A stretch of DNA of 64,000 nucleotides from Actinospineispora spinosispora DSM 44797 (GTDB taxonomy: Bacteria; Actinomycetota; Actinomycetes; Mycobacteriales; Pseudonocardiaceae), in contig NZ_AUBB01000033.1 in the NCBI RefSeq assembly GCF_000429025.1, positions 1 to 64,000 on the forward strand, given 5' to 3'. A program made the position numbers and the translations under genes. Numbering within the stretch: the stretch's first letter is position 1; every line of letters begins with the position of its first letter. Shown here piece after piece: positions 23,088-31,183 of this stretch. The notes under the pieces were generated by a model, which did not search any database, was not told where the DNA came from, and saw nothing but the letters and a program-made list of their open reading frames with translations.

Positions 23088-23381
23088 ATCAGTCGATCCC
23101 CACGCCAGCCGGCGGCCGTCATCACCGACGCCGCCCGGTCCTACGACGACGAGCTGGCCACCCGCAAGCGTCGGTACGGCATGCTCATGGCGTTCCGCAT
23201 CCCGTGCTTGATCGTCGGTGCGCTGCTCTACAACACCCCGTGGCTCGCGGCGGCCGTCATCTGCCTGTCGATCCCGCTGCCCTGGATGGCGGTGCTCATC
23301 GCCAACGACCGGTTGCCGCGCAGCCGGTCGACCTTTCAGCGCGCACCGGAAGGGCCAGGTCAGCGCCAAATCGATGCGTAA
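23088..23381 (+). CDS. DUF3099 family small membrane protein, probable ATC start
   Basis: The protein reads SRSPRQPAAVITDAARSYDD, then RKRRY, then two membrane segments ending in IPLPWMAVLIAND, which is the DUF3099 pattern of actinobacteria. Between the upstream in-frame TAG (23046) and the internal ATG at 23181 there is no ATG, GTG or TTG. An ATC at 23088 lies 7 nt after a perfect GGAGG (23076-23080), just where the family N-terminus begins. I therefore place the start at ATC. If only the ATG at 23181 is used, the conserved VITDA region is lost. Function is unknown. Confidence 0.65.
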   Translation: MSRSPRQPAAVITDAARSYDDELATRKRRYGMLMAFRIPCLIVGALLYNTPWLAAAVICLSIPLPWMAVLIANDRLPRSRSTFQRAPEGPGQRQIDA

Positions 23382-23445
23382 GCGATGCATGACTGCGCAA
23401 CTTGTGCAACGCTTGTCTCCTGCCGACATGTGAGGAGGCGGGGTC

Positions 23446-25029
23446 ATGAGCGGTCTCACGACACCGACGCGCTCGTCGGGCGCGGCACGGGCGAAGGTCG
23501 CCGGGGCGCTGGACGAGCTCGACCAGCGCTACCACCCCGCCGCCGGCCTGCGCAGACAGTTCAACAAGGTCTTCCCGACGCACTGGTCGTTCATGCTGGG
23601 CGAGATCGCGCTGTACAGCTTCATCGTGCTGCTGCTGTCCGGCACCTGGCTGGGGCTGTTCTTCGACCCGTCGATGCGCGAGGTCACCTACGGCGGCTCG
23701 TTCGACAACCTGCGCGGCCTGTCGATGTCCCGGGCCTACGAGAGCGCGCTGCAGATCTCCTTCGACGTGCGCGGCGGGCTGTTCGTCCGCCAGGTGCACC
23801 ACTGGGCGGCGCTGCTGTTCCTCGCCTCGATGCTCGTGCACATGTTCCGGACGTTCTTCACCGGCGCCTTCCGCAAACCGCGCGAGACCAACTGGGTCAT
23901 CGGCGTGGTGCTGATCCTGGTCGGCATGTTCGAGGGGTTCAGCGGTTACTCGCTGCCCGACGACCTGCTGTCCGGCACCGGGCTGCGCATCGGTTCGGGC
24001 ATCACGCTGTCGGTTCCGGTCATGGGGACCTGGGTGCACTGGGCGCTGTTCGGTGGCGAGTTCCCCGGCACCGAGATCATCCCGAGGCTCTACATCGTGC
24101 ACGTGTTCCTGCTGCCGGGGCTGCTGCTCGCGCTGATCGCGGTCCACGTCGGGCTGGTCTGGTACCAGAAGCACACGCAGTTCCCCGGGCCCGGCCGCAC
24201 CGAGCGCAACGTCGTCGGCGTCCGCATCCTGCCGGTGTTCGCGGCGAAGGGCGGGGCGTTCCTGCTCGCCTGCGTCGGCGTCATCTGCCTGATGGCGGGG
24301 CTGTTCCAGATCAACCCGATCTGGAACTTCGGGCCGTACAACCCCGCGCACATCTCGGCCGGTTCACAACCCGACTGGTACATGGGCTTCACCGACGGCA
24401 TGCCCCGGCTGTGGCCACCATGGGAGCTGCAGATCGGTGACTACCTGGTGCCGGCGGTGTTCATCCCGACCGCGCTGTTCATCCCGTTGATCTTCACCCT
24501 CGCCGGCGCCTACCCGTCGATCGAGCGGCGGTTCACCGGGGACCGTGCGAGCCACAACCTGCTGCAGCGCCCCCGGGACGTCCCGGTGCGCACGTCGCTG
24601 GGTGTCATGGCGATCGTCTTCTACGCGTGGCTGCTCGCGGCGTCGGGCAACGACATCATCGCGTTGAAGTTCGCTATCTCGCTCAACGCGATGACCTGGA
24701 TCGGCCGAATCGGGCTGTTCCTGTTGCCGCCGCTGGCCTACTGGGTCACCTACCGGTTCTGCGTCGGGCTGCAGCGCGGCGATCGTGCGGTGCTGGAGCA
24801 CGGGATCGAGACCGGCATCATCACCCGGCTACCCAGCGGCGCGTTCGTCGAGATCCACCAGCCGCTGGGCGGGATCGACTCCGACGGTCATCCGGTCGAG
24901 CTGGCCTACCAGGGTGCCCCGGTCCCGAAACGCATGAACCAGCTCGGCGCGGCCGGCCACCCCCGGCCTGGTTCGCTGCTGAGTCCCGACCCCGAGAAAT
25001 CCGTCGTGAGACAAGGACCCCGCCGATGA
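23446..25029 (+). CDS. qcrB: cytochrome bc complex cytochrome b subunit (QcrB-like), solitary copy
   Basis: 527 residues with the b-type haem helices: [18 protein letters not shown] and [20 protein letters not shown] provide the paired histidines, and [10 protein letters not shown] stands for the Qo-site PEWY motif in its actinobacterial form. Many membrane helices continue to the C-terminus. The product carries electrons from menaquinol toward cytochrome c in the membrane. The start is ATG 23446 with GGAGG 8 nt before. qcrC, qcrA and ctaE are absent, so this is not the usual qcrCAB operon and may be a second or specialised copy. It overlaps the next gene by ATGA. Confidence 0.9.
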   Translation: MSGLTTPTRSSGAARAKVAGALDELDQRYHPAAGLRRQFNKVFPTHWSFMLGEIALYSFIVLLLSGTWLGLFFDPSMREVTYGGSFDNLRGLSMSRAYESALQISFDVRGGLFVRQVHHWAALLFLASMLVHMFRTFFTGAFRKPRETNWVIGVVLILVGMFEGFSGYSLPDDLLSGTGLRIGSGITLSVPVMGTWVHWALFGGEFPGTEIIPRLYIVHVFLLPGLLLALIAVHVGLVWYQKHTQFPGPGRTERNVVGVRILPVFAAKGGAFLLACVGVICLMAGLFQINPIWNFGPYNPAHISAGSQPDWYMGFTDGMPRLWPPWELQIGDYLVPAVFIPTALFIPLIFTLAGAYPSIERRFTGDRASHNLLQRPRDVPVRTSLGVMAIVFYAWLLAASGNDIIALKFAISLNAMTWIGRIGLFLLPPLAYWVTYRFCVGLQRGDRAVLEHGIETGIITRLPSGAFVEIHQPLGGIDSDGHPVELAYQGAPVPKRMNQLGAAGHPRPGSLLSPDPEKSVVRQGPRR

Positions 25030-25493
25030 TCGCTCTCGAACGGACCGCCCGGACCGAAGGCCCGGTCGATGCGGTCGTCGAGTTCCTGGCCGACTTCGCC
25101 CACGCCGAGCTGTGGGACTCCGGCACCGTCAGCTGCACCCGCATCGACCCCGGGCCGATCACGGTCGGGACGCGGTGGCGCAACGTCTCCCGGTTCCGAG
25201 GCAAGGAGACCGAGCTGACCTACACCCTGGTCCGCCGCGAACCCGCGCGGCTGACCTTCACCGGTGAGAACAAGACCGTGCGGTCGAGCGACGACCTCGT
25301 GTTCGTCGAGGAGGACGGCGGCACCCGCATCCACTACCGGGCGCGGTTCGCGTTCACCGGACTGGCCATGCTCGCCGAACCGTTCCTCAAGGGCGCACTG
25401 AACTCACTCGCCGACGACACGATCGCCCAGCTGGGCACGGTCCTGGACCAGCGGTGGCCCCGTCCGCTGGAACGGCCGGGGGCGACCGCGTGA
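25026..25493 (+). CDS. SRPBCC (START-like) ligand-binding protein
   Basis: 155 residues beginning [20 protein letters not shown], with the SRPBCC pattern: early strand, VEFLADF helix, a [18 protein letters not shown] strand series, and a long C-terminal helix. Such folds bind lipids or polyketides, or serve as coenzyme Q-binding factors. The ATG overlaps the stop of the cytochrome b gene and its own stop overlaps the next start, so the three genes form a coupled operon. A role in quinone handling is an inference from that coupling. Confidence 0.75.
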   Translation: MIALERTARTEGPVDAVVEFLADFAHAELWDSGTVSCTRIDPGPITVGTRWRNVSRFRGKETELTYTLVRREPARLTFTGENKTVRSSDDLVFVEEDGGTRIHYRARFAFTGLAMLAEPFLKGALNSLADDTIAQLGTVLDQRWPRPLERPGATA

Positions 25494-26383
25494 AGGTCCT
25501 GGTGGCCGGCTCGTCCGGGTTCATCGGTACGCGCCTGTGCCCCGCGCTGGAGCAGACCGGGCACACCGTGCGCGCCATGACCCGGCGCCCGGACTCCTAC
25601 ACCGGTGCCGGCGAGGCGGTGCACGGTGACATCGGCGACGCCGACTCGCTGCGCGGCGCGCTCACCGGCTGCGACGCCGCCTACTACCTGGTGCATTCGC
25701 TCGGCGAGAACGACTTCGAGCGGCGCGACGCCGAGGCCGCGTCCCGGTTCGGGCAGGTCGCGGCCGAGGTGGGGGTCGAGCGGATCGTCTATCTCGGCGG
25801 TCTCGGCGACGACCGCGACGAGCTGTCCGCGCACCTGCGCAGCAGGCGCGAGGTGGAGACACTACTCGGTGACGGCGGTGTCCCGGTGACGGTGCTGCGC
25901 GCCGGGATCATCGTCGGCCACGGCGGCATCTCCTGGGAGCTGACCCGGCAGCTGGTGGAGCACCTGCCGGCGATGATCACCCCGCGCTGGGTGCGGACCA
26001 GGACCCAGCCGATCGCGGTCGCCGACGTCGTGCGCTACCTGGTCGGGGTGCTCGACAAGCCGGAGGCGGCCGGTCGCTCGTTCGACATCGGTGGGCCGGA
26101 CGTGCTGGCCTACGTCGACATGATGCGCAGGGTCGCGGCGATCCAGGGCAGGCGACGGCTGATCGTGCCGGTTCCGCTGCTGACCCCTCGACTGTCGTCG
26201 CTGTGGCTGCGGCTGATCACCGACGTGGACCCGGGGACCGGGCGGTCGCTGATCGATTCGATGGCCAACGAGGTCGTGGTGCGCGACGACGCCATCCGCT
26301 CGATCGTCGGGTTCGAACCGATGAGCTACGACGAGGCGGTGCGCACGGCGTTGGACGAGCGGCGCAGGTCAGTGCCGGAGTAG
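25490..26383 (+). CDS. NAD(P)-binding atypical short-chain dehydrogenase (NDUFA9-like)
   Basis: The N-terminus [16 protein letters not shown] has the GxxGxxG nucleotide-binding loop, followed by AMTRRPDSY and a YLVHSLGENDF region typical of atypical SDRs of the NDUFA9/NmrA type. The GTG start at 25490 overlaps the preceding TGA (GTGA), so I chose it over an in-frame GTG at 25454. The product is about 297 residues. It shares an operon with cytochrome b and an SRPBCC protein. Related proteins are associated with respiratory complexes or quinone metabolism. The substrate is unknown. It overlaps the convergent tetR by 15 nt. Confidence 0.75.
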   Translation: MKVLVAGSSGFIGTRLCPALEQTGHTVRAMTRRPDSYTGAGEAVHGDIGDADSLRGALTGCDAAYYLVHSLGENDFERRDAEAASRFGQVAAEVGVERIVYLGGLGDDRDELSAHLRSRREVETLLGDGGVPVTVLRAGIIVGHGGISWELTRQLVEHLPAMITPRWVRTRTQPIAVADVVRYLVGVLDKPEAAGRSFDIGGPDVLAYVDMMRRVAAIQGRRRLIVPVPLLTPRLSSLWLRLITDVDPGTGRSLIDSMANEVVVRDDAIRSIVGFEPMSYDEAVRTALDERRRSVPE

Positions 26384-26968
26384 TCCGTCGAGAACGCGGC
26401 GGACCTTGGCCACCGCGCCGGTGTCGCCCAGACGCAGCGCGGTGTTCGCCGCGCGCAGCACGGCGTCGATCTGGAACGCGGCGAGCTCGGTGTCGAGGTC
26501 GGCGATCTCACCCGCGTCGACGGCAGCGCGCAGCTCCGCCATGAGGCCGGCGCGCCACGCCTCCTGGTCCGAGGCCAGCGCGTCACGAACCGGGCCGGGG
26601 CGGCTGTCGAAGTCCGCGATGTTCGCCACCCAGAAGCACCCGCCGGGGAACAGTGGCGTCTCGACGTAGCGAATCCAGCTCTCGACCAGCGCGCGCAGCC
26701 GCTCGACGCCGGGCGGCACGTCCAGCACGGGCCGGACGACCGCCTCGACGAACTCCTCGCGCGCCCGGTCGATCGCGGCGAGCTGCAGCGCTTCCTTCGT
26801 GCCGAACAGTGCCTGGACGCCGCTCTTGCTCAGCCCGAGGTCGGTCGCGAGCCTGCCGATGCTCAGCCCGGTGAGCCCCTCGACCGACGCCACATCGACG
26901 GCGTGGCGGGTGATGGTCCGTCTCGCTCGGGTTCCGCGCACGAGACGCTGGTCAGGACGTTCGCTCAT
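26369..26968 (-). CDS. TetR-family repressor
   Basis: 199 residues. The HTH is LSIGRLATDLGLSKSGVQAL, followed by FGTKEALQLAAIDRA, the TetR signature. The ligand half ends LRLGDTGAVAKVRRVLD. ATG 26968 is preferred to ATG 26977 because GGGAGG lies about 9 nt before it but touches the other. It is divergent from the SnoaL-like gene, and a 38-bp perfect palindrome lies between them. It very likely represses both directions. The ligand is unknown. Confidence 0.88.
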   Translation of the reverse strand: MSERPDQRLVRGTRARRTITRHAVDVASVEGLTGLSIGRLATDLGLSKSGVQALFGTKEALQLAAIDRAREEFVEAVVRPVLDVPPGVERLRALVESWIRYVETPLFPGGCFWVANIADFDSRPGPVRDALASDQEAWRAGLMAELRAAVDAGEIADLDTELAAFQIDAVLRAANTALRLGDTGAVAKVRRVLDGLLRH

Positions 26969-26990
26969 CGACCGCATCCTCCCACGCCGC

Positions 26991-27028
26991 TTGAACTAAC
27001 TATACGACCGGTCGTATAGTTAGTTCAA
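26991..27028. promoter_or_regulatory. 38-bp perfect palindrome, TetR operator
   Basis: The left half TTGAACTAACTATACGACC is followed by its exact reverse complement. The core TACGACCGGTCGTA is a classic TetR site. It occupies most of the divergent spacer between the repressor (start 26968) and the SnoaL-like gene (start 27048), where both promoters must lie. Confidence 0.85.
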
Positions 27029-27047
27029 CACGACGAAGGAGAGCACC

Positions 27048-27491
27048 ATGGACAACCGGCGAATGTTCGAGCTGGCACAAGGGCTGGCCGTGGCGAAGAG
27101 CAAGCGGGACGTGCCCTCGGCACTGACGTTCCTGCACCGCGACATGGTCCTGGAGTCCGCGTTCGGGACGACGGCGAAGGGTCTCGCCGAGAACGCGAAC
27201 GCGCTGACCGCTTTCTTCGCCGTGTTTCCCGACTACGAGGTCGCCCTCCACGGTCACGCCGACGACGGTGAGACGCTGGTCTGCTGGGGCACCGCGCGGA
27301 TGACCATGACCGGCGAGGCGTTCGGTGTCTCCCCCAACGGCACCCGGGCCGAGCTGCCGGTGTTCATCCAGTTCGCCTTCGCCGACGACCTGATCGCGAG
27401 CGAACGGTTCTTCTTCGACCTGTCGTCGCTGTGTGCCCAGTCCGGCGTCTCGACCGACGCCGTGCGCCGCACGCTGTTCGGGGAGAACTGA
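27048..27491 (+). CDS. SnoaL-like / NTF2-fold protein
   Basis: 147 residues with an NTF2-like pattern: an N-terminal helix MFELAQGLAVAKSKRD, LHRDMVLES, FFAVFPDYEVALHGHADDG and a strand-rich core. SnoaL-type proteins are small polyketide cyclases or ketosteroid-isomerase-like hydrolases. The ATG start has GAAGGAGAG upstream. It is regulated through the adjacent palindrome by the divergent TetR. It overlaps the next gene by one base (TGATG), so the two are co-translated. The substrate is unknown. Confidence 0.75.
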   Translation: MDNRRMFELAQGLAVAKSKRDVPSALTFLHRDMVLESAFGTTAKGLAENANALTAFFAVFPDYEVALHGHADDGETLVCWGTARMTMTGEAFGVSPNGTRAELPVFIQFAFADDLIASERFFFDLSSLCAQSGVSTDAVRRTLFGEN

Positions 27492-27955
27492 TGGACCCGC
27501 GGATCAAGGCAGTCGCTGAGATCAAGACCGTTCCGCTGTTCGACGTCGTGGTCGACCTGGCCGCGCCGCTCGACTTCGGGGAGGGCGCGTTCGGCAGGCG
27601 AATCCTCTTCGGCGCGACCGGCGGTTCGTTCGAAGGACCCCGGCTGCACGGCACCGTAGTGGCCGGCGGTGGCGGAGACTGGGCGCTGTTCCGCTCCGAC
27701 GGCGCGATGCTGCTGGATGTGCGGCTGACGCTGCGCACACACGACGACGCCCTCGTGCACATGACCTACGGCGGCCGCTGGCTCACCCCGCCGCGAACCG
27801 GAGGTGAACCGACCGGCCCGGACGACTACTTCCGGACGAACCCGCTGTTCGAGACCGGCTCGCCGCAGTACGCGTGGTTGAACGACATCGTCTGCGTGGG
27901 CTCGGGATACCTGGTCGACGGAGGGGTCGCCTACCACGTGAGTCAGGTGCTGTGA
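27491..27955 (+). CDS. DUF3237 family protein
   Basis: 154 residues. The pattern LFDVVVDL, FGATGGSFEGPRLHGTVVAGGGGDW, DVRLTLRTHDDALVHMTYGG and a YAWLND end matches the DUF3237 barrel family. It is often found beside SnoaL or TetR genes in actinobacteria and is of unknown activity. It shares the TetR-controlled operon with the SnoaL-like gene. Confidence 0.8.
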   Translation: MDPRIKAVAEIKTVPLFDVVVDLAAPLDFGEGAFGRRILFGATGGSFEGPRLHGTVVAGGGGDWALFRSDGAMLLDVRLTLRTHDDALVHMTYGGRWLTPPRTGGEPTGPDDYFRTNPLFETGSPQYAWLNDIVCVGSGYLVDGGVAYHVSQVL

Positions 27956-28027
27956 CCTCCGTCGCTGTGCTGTTGACATCACCATTTGTGCGTTTCAACC
28001 GGAAATGGGGCGGGTATCTCGGGCGGC

Positions 28028-28204
28028 ATGAAGGAGCCAGCGGAAACTGACTCGGCCGCCCGGGCCGCCGAGGATGTGGGCCGCCTGCTCAATCGCCCGG
28101 GTCTCCGTGAGCTGGCTCAGCTCGCACTACGGGTGGCGAAAGACCTCGGCACGGTCTCCACGGCCGGTGCCGCCGGTCCCCGCAGGCCCAGCGAGTCCAG
28201 CTGA
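28028..28204 (+). CDS. possible small protein of 58 residues
   Basis: The ORF begins MKEPAETDSAARAAEDVGRL and ends in a Pro/Ser-rich tail, with a central amphipathic helix LRELAQLALRVAKDLGTV. A TTGACA hexamer lies at 27972-27977 but no clear -10 follows. The ribosome site is weak. No family is recognised. It may be a real small protein because composition and GC3 look coding. Confidence 0.35.
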   Translation: MKEPAETDSAARAAEDVGRLLNRPGLRELAQLALRVAKDLGTVSTAGAAGPRRPSESS

Positions 28205-28254
28205 GCCGCTGAATTCCGCTGTCCTCACGGGTTCCGGCCTGTTGTAGTAGCGCC

Positions 28255-28980
28255 ATGCCTGCCCCGCACATGCAGCCTTTTGTGCTCTCCCCCGAGCCCG
28301 CTGACCGTGAACGTCGAGGCACGATCGACGTCCACACCGCGCCCGGTTCCTCCGGTGGACGGCGCCCGGTGGTGGTCTTCGTGCACGGCGGCCCGATCCC
28401 GCCCGGCATGGAACCGGGGCCGAGGGACTGGCCGACGTTCCTCGGCTACGGCGCGCTCGCCGCGGCGTCCGGGCTGATCGGCGTGACGATCGAGCACCGG
28501 CTGCGGGCCACGACCGACTACCCGGTCGCGGCGAAGGACGTCGAGTCGGCCGTCGAGCAGGCCCGCGGCCTCGACGGCGTCGACCCGGATGCGGTCGCGC
28601 TGTGGTTCTTCTCCGGCGGTTCCCTGCTCGCGGCCGACTGGCTCGCGGCCCCACCGCCGTGGCTGCGCTGTGTCGCGTTCACCTATCCGGCGCTCACACC
28701 ACCGCCCGGATGGGGTGTCGAGTCCCGGTTCGACGTGGCCGCCTCGGTGACGTCCCCGTCACCGAAGCTGCTGCTCACCCGGGTCGGCCACGAGTTCCCG
28801 GAGTTCGTGCCCGGGCAGGACGCGTTCGTGGCCGCCGCCGGCCCCGGGCTGGAGATCATCGAGGTCCCGGACGGGCAGCACGGCTTCGACAGCGCCGACC
28901 ACACCGAACAGTCCCGGTCAGCCGTCACCCGGGCGATGACCTGGGTCGCCGAAGCCCTGCACAGCCCGTCCGGGCGGTGA
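28255..28980 (+). CDS. alpha/beta hydrolase
   Basis: 241 residues. VVVFVHGGPIPPG gives the HGG oxyanion loop of the hormone-sensitive-lipase/dienelactone-like group. WFFSGGSLLAADWL holds the nucleophile Ser with G-x-S-x-G loosened to F-x-S-G-G. The C-terminal QHGFD carries the catalytic His. No signal peptide is visible, so it is cytoplasmic. It stands alone and ends at a 44-bp palindrome shared with the convergent gene. The substrate is unknown. Confidence 0.8.
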   Translation: MPAPHMQPFVLSPEPADRERRGTIDVHTAPGSSGGRRPVVVFVHGGPIPPGMEPGPRDWPTFLGYGALAAASGLIGVTIEHRLRATTDYPVAAKDVESAVEQARGLDGVDPDAVALWFFSGGSLLAADWLAAPPPWLRCVAFTYPALTPPPGWGVESRFDVAASVTSPSPKLLLTRVGHEFPEFVPGQDAFVAAAGPGLEIIEVPDGQHGFDSADHTEQSRSAVTRAMTWVAEALHSPSGR

Positions 28981-29008
28981 CCGCCCCCTTGCGTCCCCAG
29001 CTCACAGC

Positions 29009-29052
29009 TCGTGAGTGTTGAGGCTTGCTATAGCCAGCCTCAACACTCACGA
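29009..29052. repeat. 44-bp intergenic palindrome, family A copy 2
   Basis: Arms TCGTGAGTGTTGAGGC and GCCTCAACACTCACGA flank a TTGCTATA core. It lies between convergent genes ending at 28980 and 29076, so a bidirectional terminator role is plausible. It is near-identical to 22952-22995. Confidence 0.75.
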
Positions 29053-29075
29053 TCCCCTGGGACACGAGCCGCGGC

Positions 29076-29945
29076 TCAACGCCTAGGCAGGGCCGAGAAC
29101 CCGGCGAGCGCGAAGAGCGCCGCGGCGCCGCCGAGCAGCACCTTGCCTCGCCCGGTCACGCCGCCGCGCCTGCTGAGCAGGACCGCGCCCGCGTCGATGA
29201 CGTCCGCGACCACCCCCAGCCGCAGGCCCGTGCCGCGCACGGCGGGGTCGGCACTCAAGGTGGCGGCGGCGAGTGCCGCGTCCCGGATGCCGAACATCCG
29301 GCCGACCGCCGTGTCGACGCCGTCGCCGGAGCGATCGCCACCGGAGGACAGGACCGTCGCGGCGAGACTGGGGCGGGCGACGGTCGTCAGCCCGACCACC
29401 ATCCGGGTCACACCGAGGGCTCGGGTCATCTGTCGGCTGTAGTCGCTGGTCATCGCTTCTCCTTCGGATCGTGGCGTCAGGAACTTCCGTCGGCCGAGCA
29501 CCGGGCCGACGCCGGAGCGCCACCACGGCAGCCACGCGCCCGGCCGGGTCAGCAAGGTGGCGGCCACCGGGGTCGGGTCGAGATAGGAGTCCCTGCGGAC
29601 GACCACGCCTCGGCTCAGGTCGAGCTCCAGGCGGTCGGTCGCGGTGAAGGTCAGCTCCCGCCCACCCGCCGTGCCGCTGACCCGCATGTGGATGAACACG
29701 ACGTCGTCGCGGCCGGCCCAGCTGAGGACCTCACCGCGCACGTCCGGGAGGAACGCCAGCAGCCGCGCGACCTCGTCGCGCCACAGCTGGGCGCCCCGGC
29801 CGCACCGCAGGAACGGCTGGTTGAGCACGACGTCGGCGTCGAGCAGCTCGTCCCAGGCGTCCGGTGTCGGGTCGAGCCAGCCCCGGGCGAATGCATCGAC
29901 GACCTGTTCGTGAACCTCGATACTCTGCACATCGCTGATACTCAC
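29076..29945 (-). CDS. SnoaL-like domain fused to a small membrane protein domain
   Basis: Residues 1-150 are SnoaL/NTF2-like (VHEQVVDAFARGWL, then LNQPFLRCGRGAQLWRDEV). From residue 165 the protein changes to a membrane domain (MTSDYSRQMTRALGVTRMVV, then GMFGIRDAALAAATL and a C-terminal hydrophobic segment) like DUF4267-type proteins. An ATG at 29453 has GAAGGAG 6 nt before it, the best ribosome site in the gene, but no stop separates the two parts. It could be a fusion with internal initiation. GTG 29945 is chosen because it lies at the divergent operator. It is controlled by the TetR next door. Confidence 0.65.
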   Translation of the reverse strand: MSISDVQSIEVHEQVVDAFARGWLDPTPDAWDELLDADVVLNQPFLRCGRGAQLWRDEVARLLAFLPDVRGEVLSWAGRDDVVFIHMRVSGTAGGRELTFTATDRLELDLSRGVVVRRDSYLDPTPVAATLLTRPGAWLPWWRSGVGPVLGRRKFLTPRSEGEAMTSDYSRQMTRALGVTRMVVGLTTVARPSLAATVLSSGGDRSGDGVDTAVGRMFGIRDAALAAATLSADPAVRGTGLRLGVVADVIDAGAVLLSRRGGVTGRGKVLLGGAAALFALAGFSALPRR

Positions 29946-29970
29946 AGTATCGCACTGTACTGTAGGTATC
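29937..29970. promoter_or_regulatory. 34-bp imperfect palindrome, TetR operator over both start regions
   Basis: Arms GATACTCACAGTA and TACTGTAGGTATC face each other in the 25-bp gap between divergent starts at 29945 and 29971. The operator even covers the GTG of the minus-strand gene. There is no room for two leaders, so at least one transcript is probably leaderless. Confidence 0.7.
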
Positions 29971-30576
29971 GTGACTGACGTCAAGCCCCAACGCCTGGAA
30001 TACGTGCAGCAGACCCGCGACGCCGTGCTGCGCGCCGCCGAGCAGCTGTTCATCGAGCGCGGGTACCAGGCGACGTCCCTGGACGCGGTGGGCGCGACGG
30101 CGCGGTTCACCAAGGGCGCGGTCTACCGCCACTTCAAGGACAAGCAGACCCTGTTCGAGGCGGTGTTCGCCCAGGTCGCGACCGACACCATGACCACGTT
30201 GATCGCCGAGGTGGGGCAGGCCGAAGGGCCCGACGAGCTCTGGCGGTTCGCGATCGACGCCATGACCAAGTACCTCGAGGCCAGCGCGACCGACCGGTAC
30301 CGGCGCATCGTGCTCGAGGAAGGCCCGGCCGCGCTCGGCTGGTCCCGCTGGCGCGAGCTCGACCGCCAGTACGCGGGCCGGCTGCTGGATCAGCTGGTGG
30401 AGCAGGTGATGACCGAGGGGCTACTCGCTCGCCGCCCGGTCGAACCGCTGTCCCGGCTGTGCTGCGCGGCGATCGGCGAGGGCGCCCTCATGGTCGCCGA
30501 GGCCGACGACCCGGAGCAGACCCTGCGCGAGCTGGTCGACCTGCTGACCGCGATGCTGTCCGGCCTGCGCGCCTAG
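29971..30576 (+). CDS. TetR-family repressor
   Basis: 201 residues. RDAVLRAAEQLFIERGYQ, then TSLDAVGATARFTKGAVYRH and FKDKQTLFEAV is the classic TetR DNA-binding domain. The ligand domain has AIDAMTKYLE and a C-terminal helix ending in SGLRA, as in TetR_C proteins of the AefR group. The GTG start directly follows the palindrome. It most likely controls the divergent SnoaL/membrane gene and itself. Confidence 0.88.
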   Translation: MTDVKPQRLEYVQQTRDAVLRAAEQLFIERGYQATSLDAVGATARFTKGAVYRHFKDKQTLFEAVFAQVATDTMTTLIAEVGQAEGPDELWRFAIDAMTKYLEASATDRYRRIVLEEGPAALGWSRWRELDRQYAGRLLDQLVEQVMTEGLLARRPVEPLSRLCCAAIGEGALMVAEADDPEQTLRELVDLLTAMLSGLRA

Positions 30577-30598
30577 CGTCCCGAACCCCAGGGGCCCA

Positions 30599-30670
30599 CT
30601 TTGCGTACGTTCGTGCTGCGTCGCACATGTCCGGACGTGTGCGACACAGCACGAAGGTGCGCAGAGTTGC
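30599..30670. repeat. long intergenic palindrome, family C (30.6 kb copy)
   Basis: Arms of about 34 bp, for example TTCGTGCTGCGTCGCACA against TGTGCGACACAGCACGAA, surround a TCCGGA centre. It sits between convergent tetR and marR genes, so it may terminate both. It shares the GTCGCA...TGCGAC core with copies at 42.57, 57.68 and 61.87 kb. Confidence 0.75.
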
Positions 30671-30692
30671 CCGAAAGGCCCCCGCGCACCCC

Positions 30693-31136
30693 TCAGCGGG
30701 ACGGGGGCTTCGTGTTCGCGGCGAGGATTGCGTCCAGTGCGGCTCGCTGGTCCTCGTCGAACGGCCCGAGGAACTCGCCGTCGAGGTCCGCGACGATGGT
30801 GCGCACCTTGGCGAGCAGCTCCCGGCCGGACGTGGTGATCTCCAGTTGCGCGGCGCGCCCCTGCCCCGACGAGGTACGACTCACCGCGCCCAGACTCTCC
30901 AGCGCGCGGACAGTGGCGAGCATGCTCGGCGCCGTGACGCCGGAGCGCCGGGCGAGGTCGCTGTAGGACAGGTCCGGCCGGTGCGAGAGATGCCCCAGTG
31001 CGCCGAGATGACGCATGGTCAGGCCGAGCTCGGCCAGCTCGGCCTCCAGCTTGCGCTGCATCTCCCGGCCGACGGCGATCAGCCGCATCGTCGTCGAGAA
31101 CACCAGTAGCGGCGCTCGGGTCTCGGTCTCCCCCAC
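30693..31136 (-). CDS. MarR-family regulator
   Basis: 147 residues. The winged helix is LSYSDLARRSGVTAPSMLAT, then VRALESLGAVSRTSSGQGRA, which is a MarR recognition helix and wing. GTG 31136 is the likely start. No ribosome site precedes it, so it may be leaderless. It is divergent from a small membrane protein gene starting 48 nt away with a CTTATAG...CTACAAG palindrome between, which is probably its operator. Confidence 0.8.
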   Translation of the reverse strand: MGETETRAPLLVFSTTMRLIAVGREMQRKLEAELAELGLTMRHLGALGHLSHRPDLSYSDLARRSGVTAPSMLATVRALESLGAVSRTSSGQGRAAQLEITTSGRELLAKVRTIVADLDGEFLGPFDEDQRAALDAILAANTKPPSR

Positions 31137-31162
31137 GGCCAAAAGGCTAGCTTGAAGCCACA

Positions 31163-31181
31163 CTTATAGCTAGACTACAAG
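31163..31181. promoter_or_regulatory. MarR-type operator
   Basis: CTTATAG-N5-CTACAAG is an imperfect inverted repeat of 19 bp in the gap between divergent marR and the membrane gene. TAGACT (31171-31176) could be the -10 of the rightward gene, whose GTG lies 7 nt on, implying a leaderless transcript. Confidence 0.6.
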
Positions 31182-31183
31182 TT

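Noticed and set aside
25454..25490. Earlier start for the NAD(P)-binding protein at 25454
   Set aside because: GTG 25490 overlaps the upstream stop and is directly followed by the Rossmann strand. The extension has no family match.
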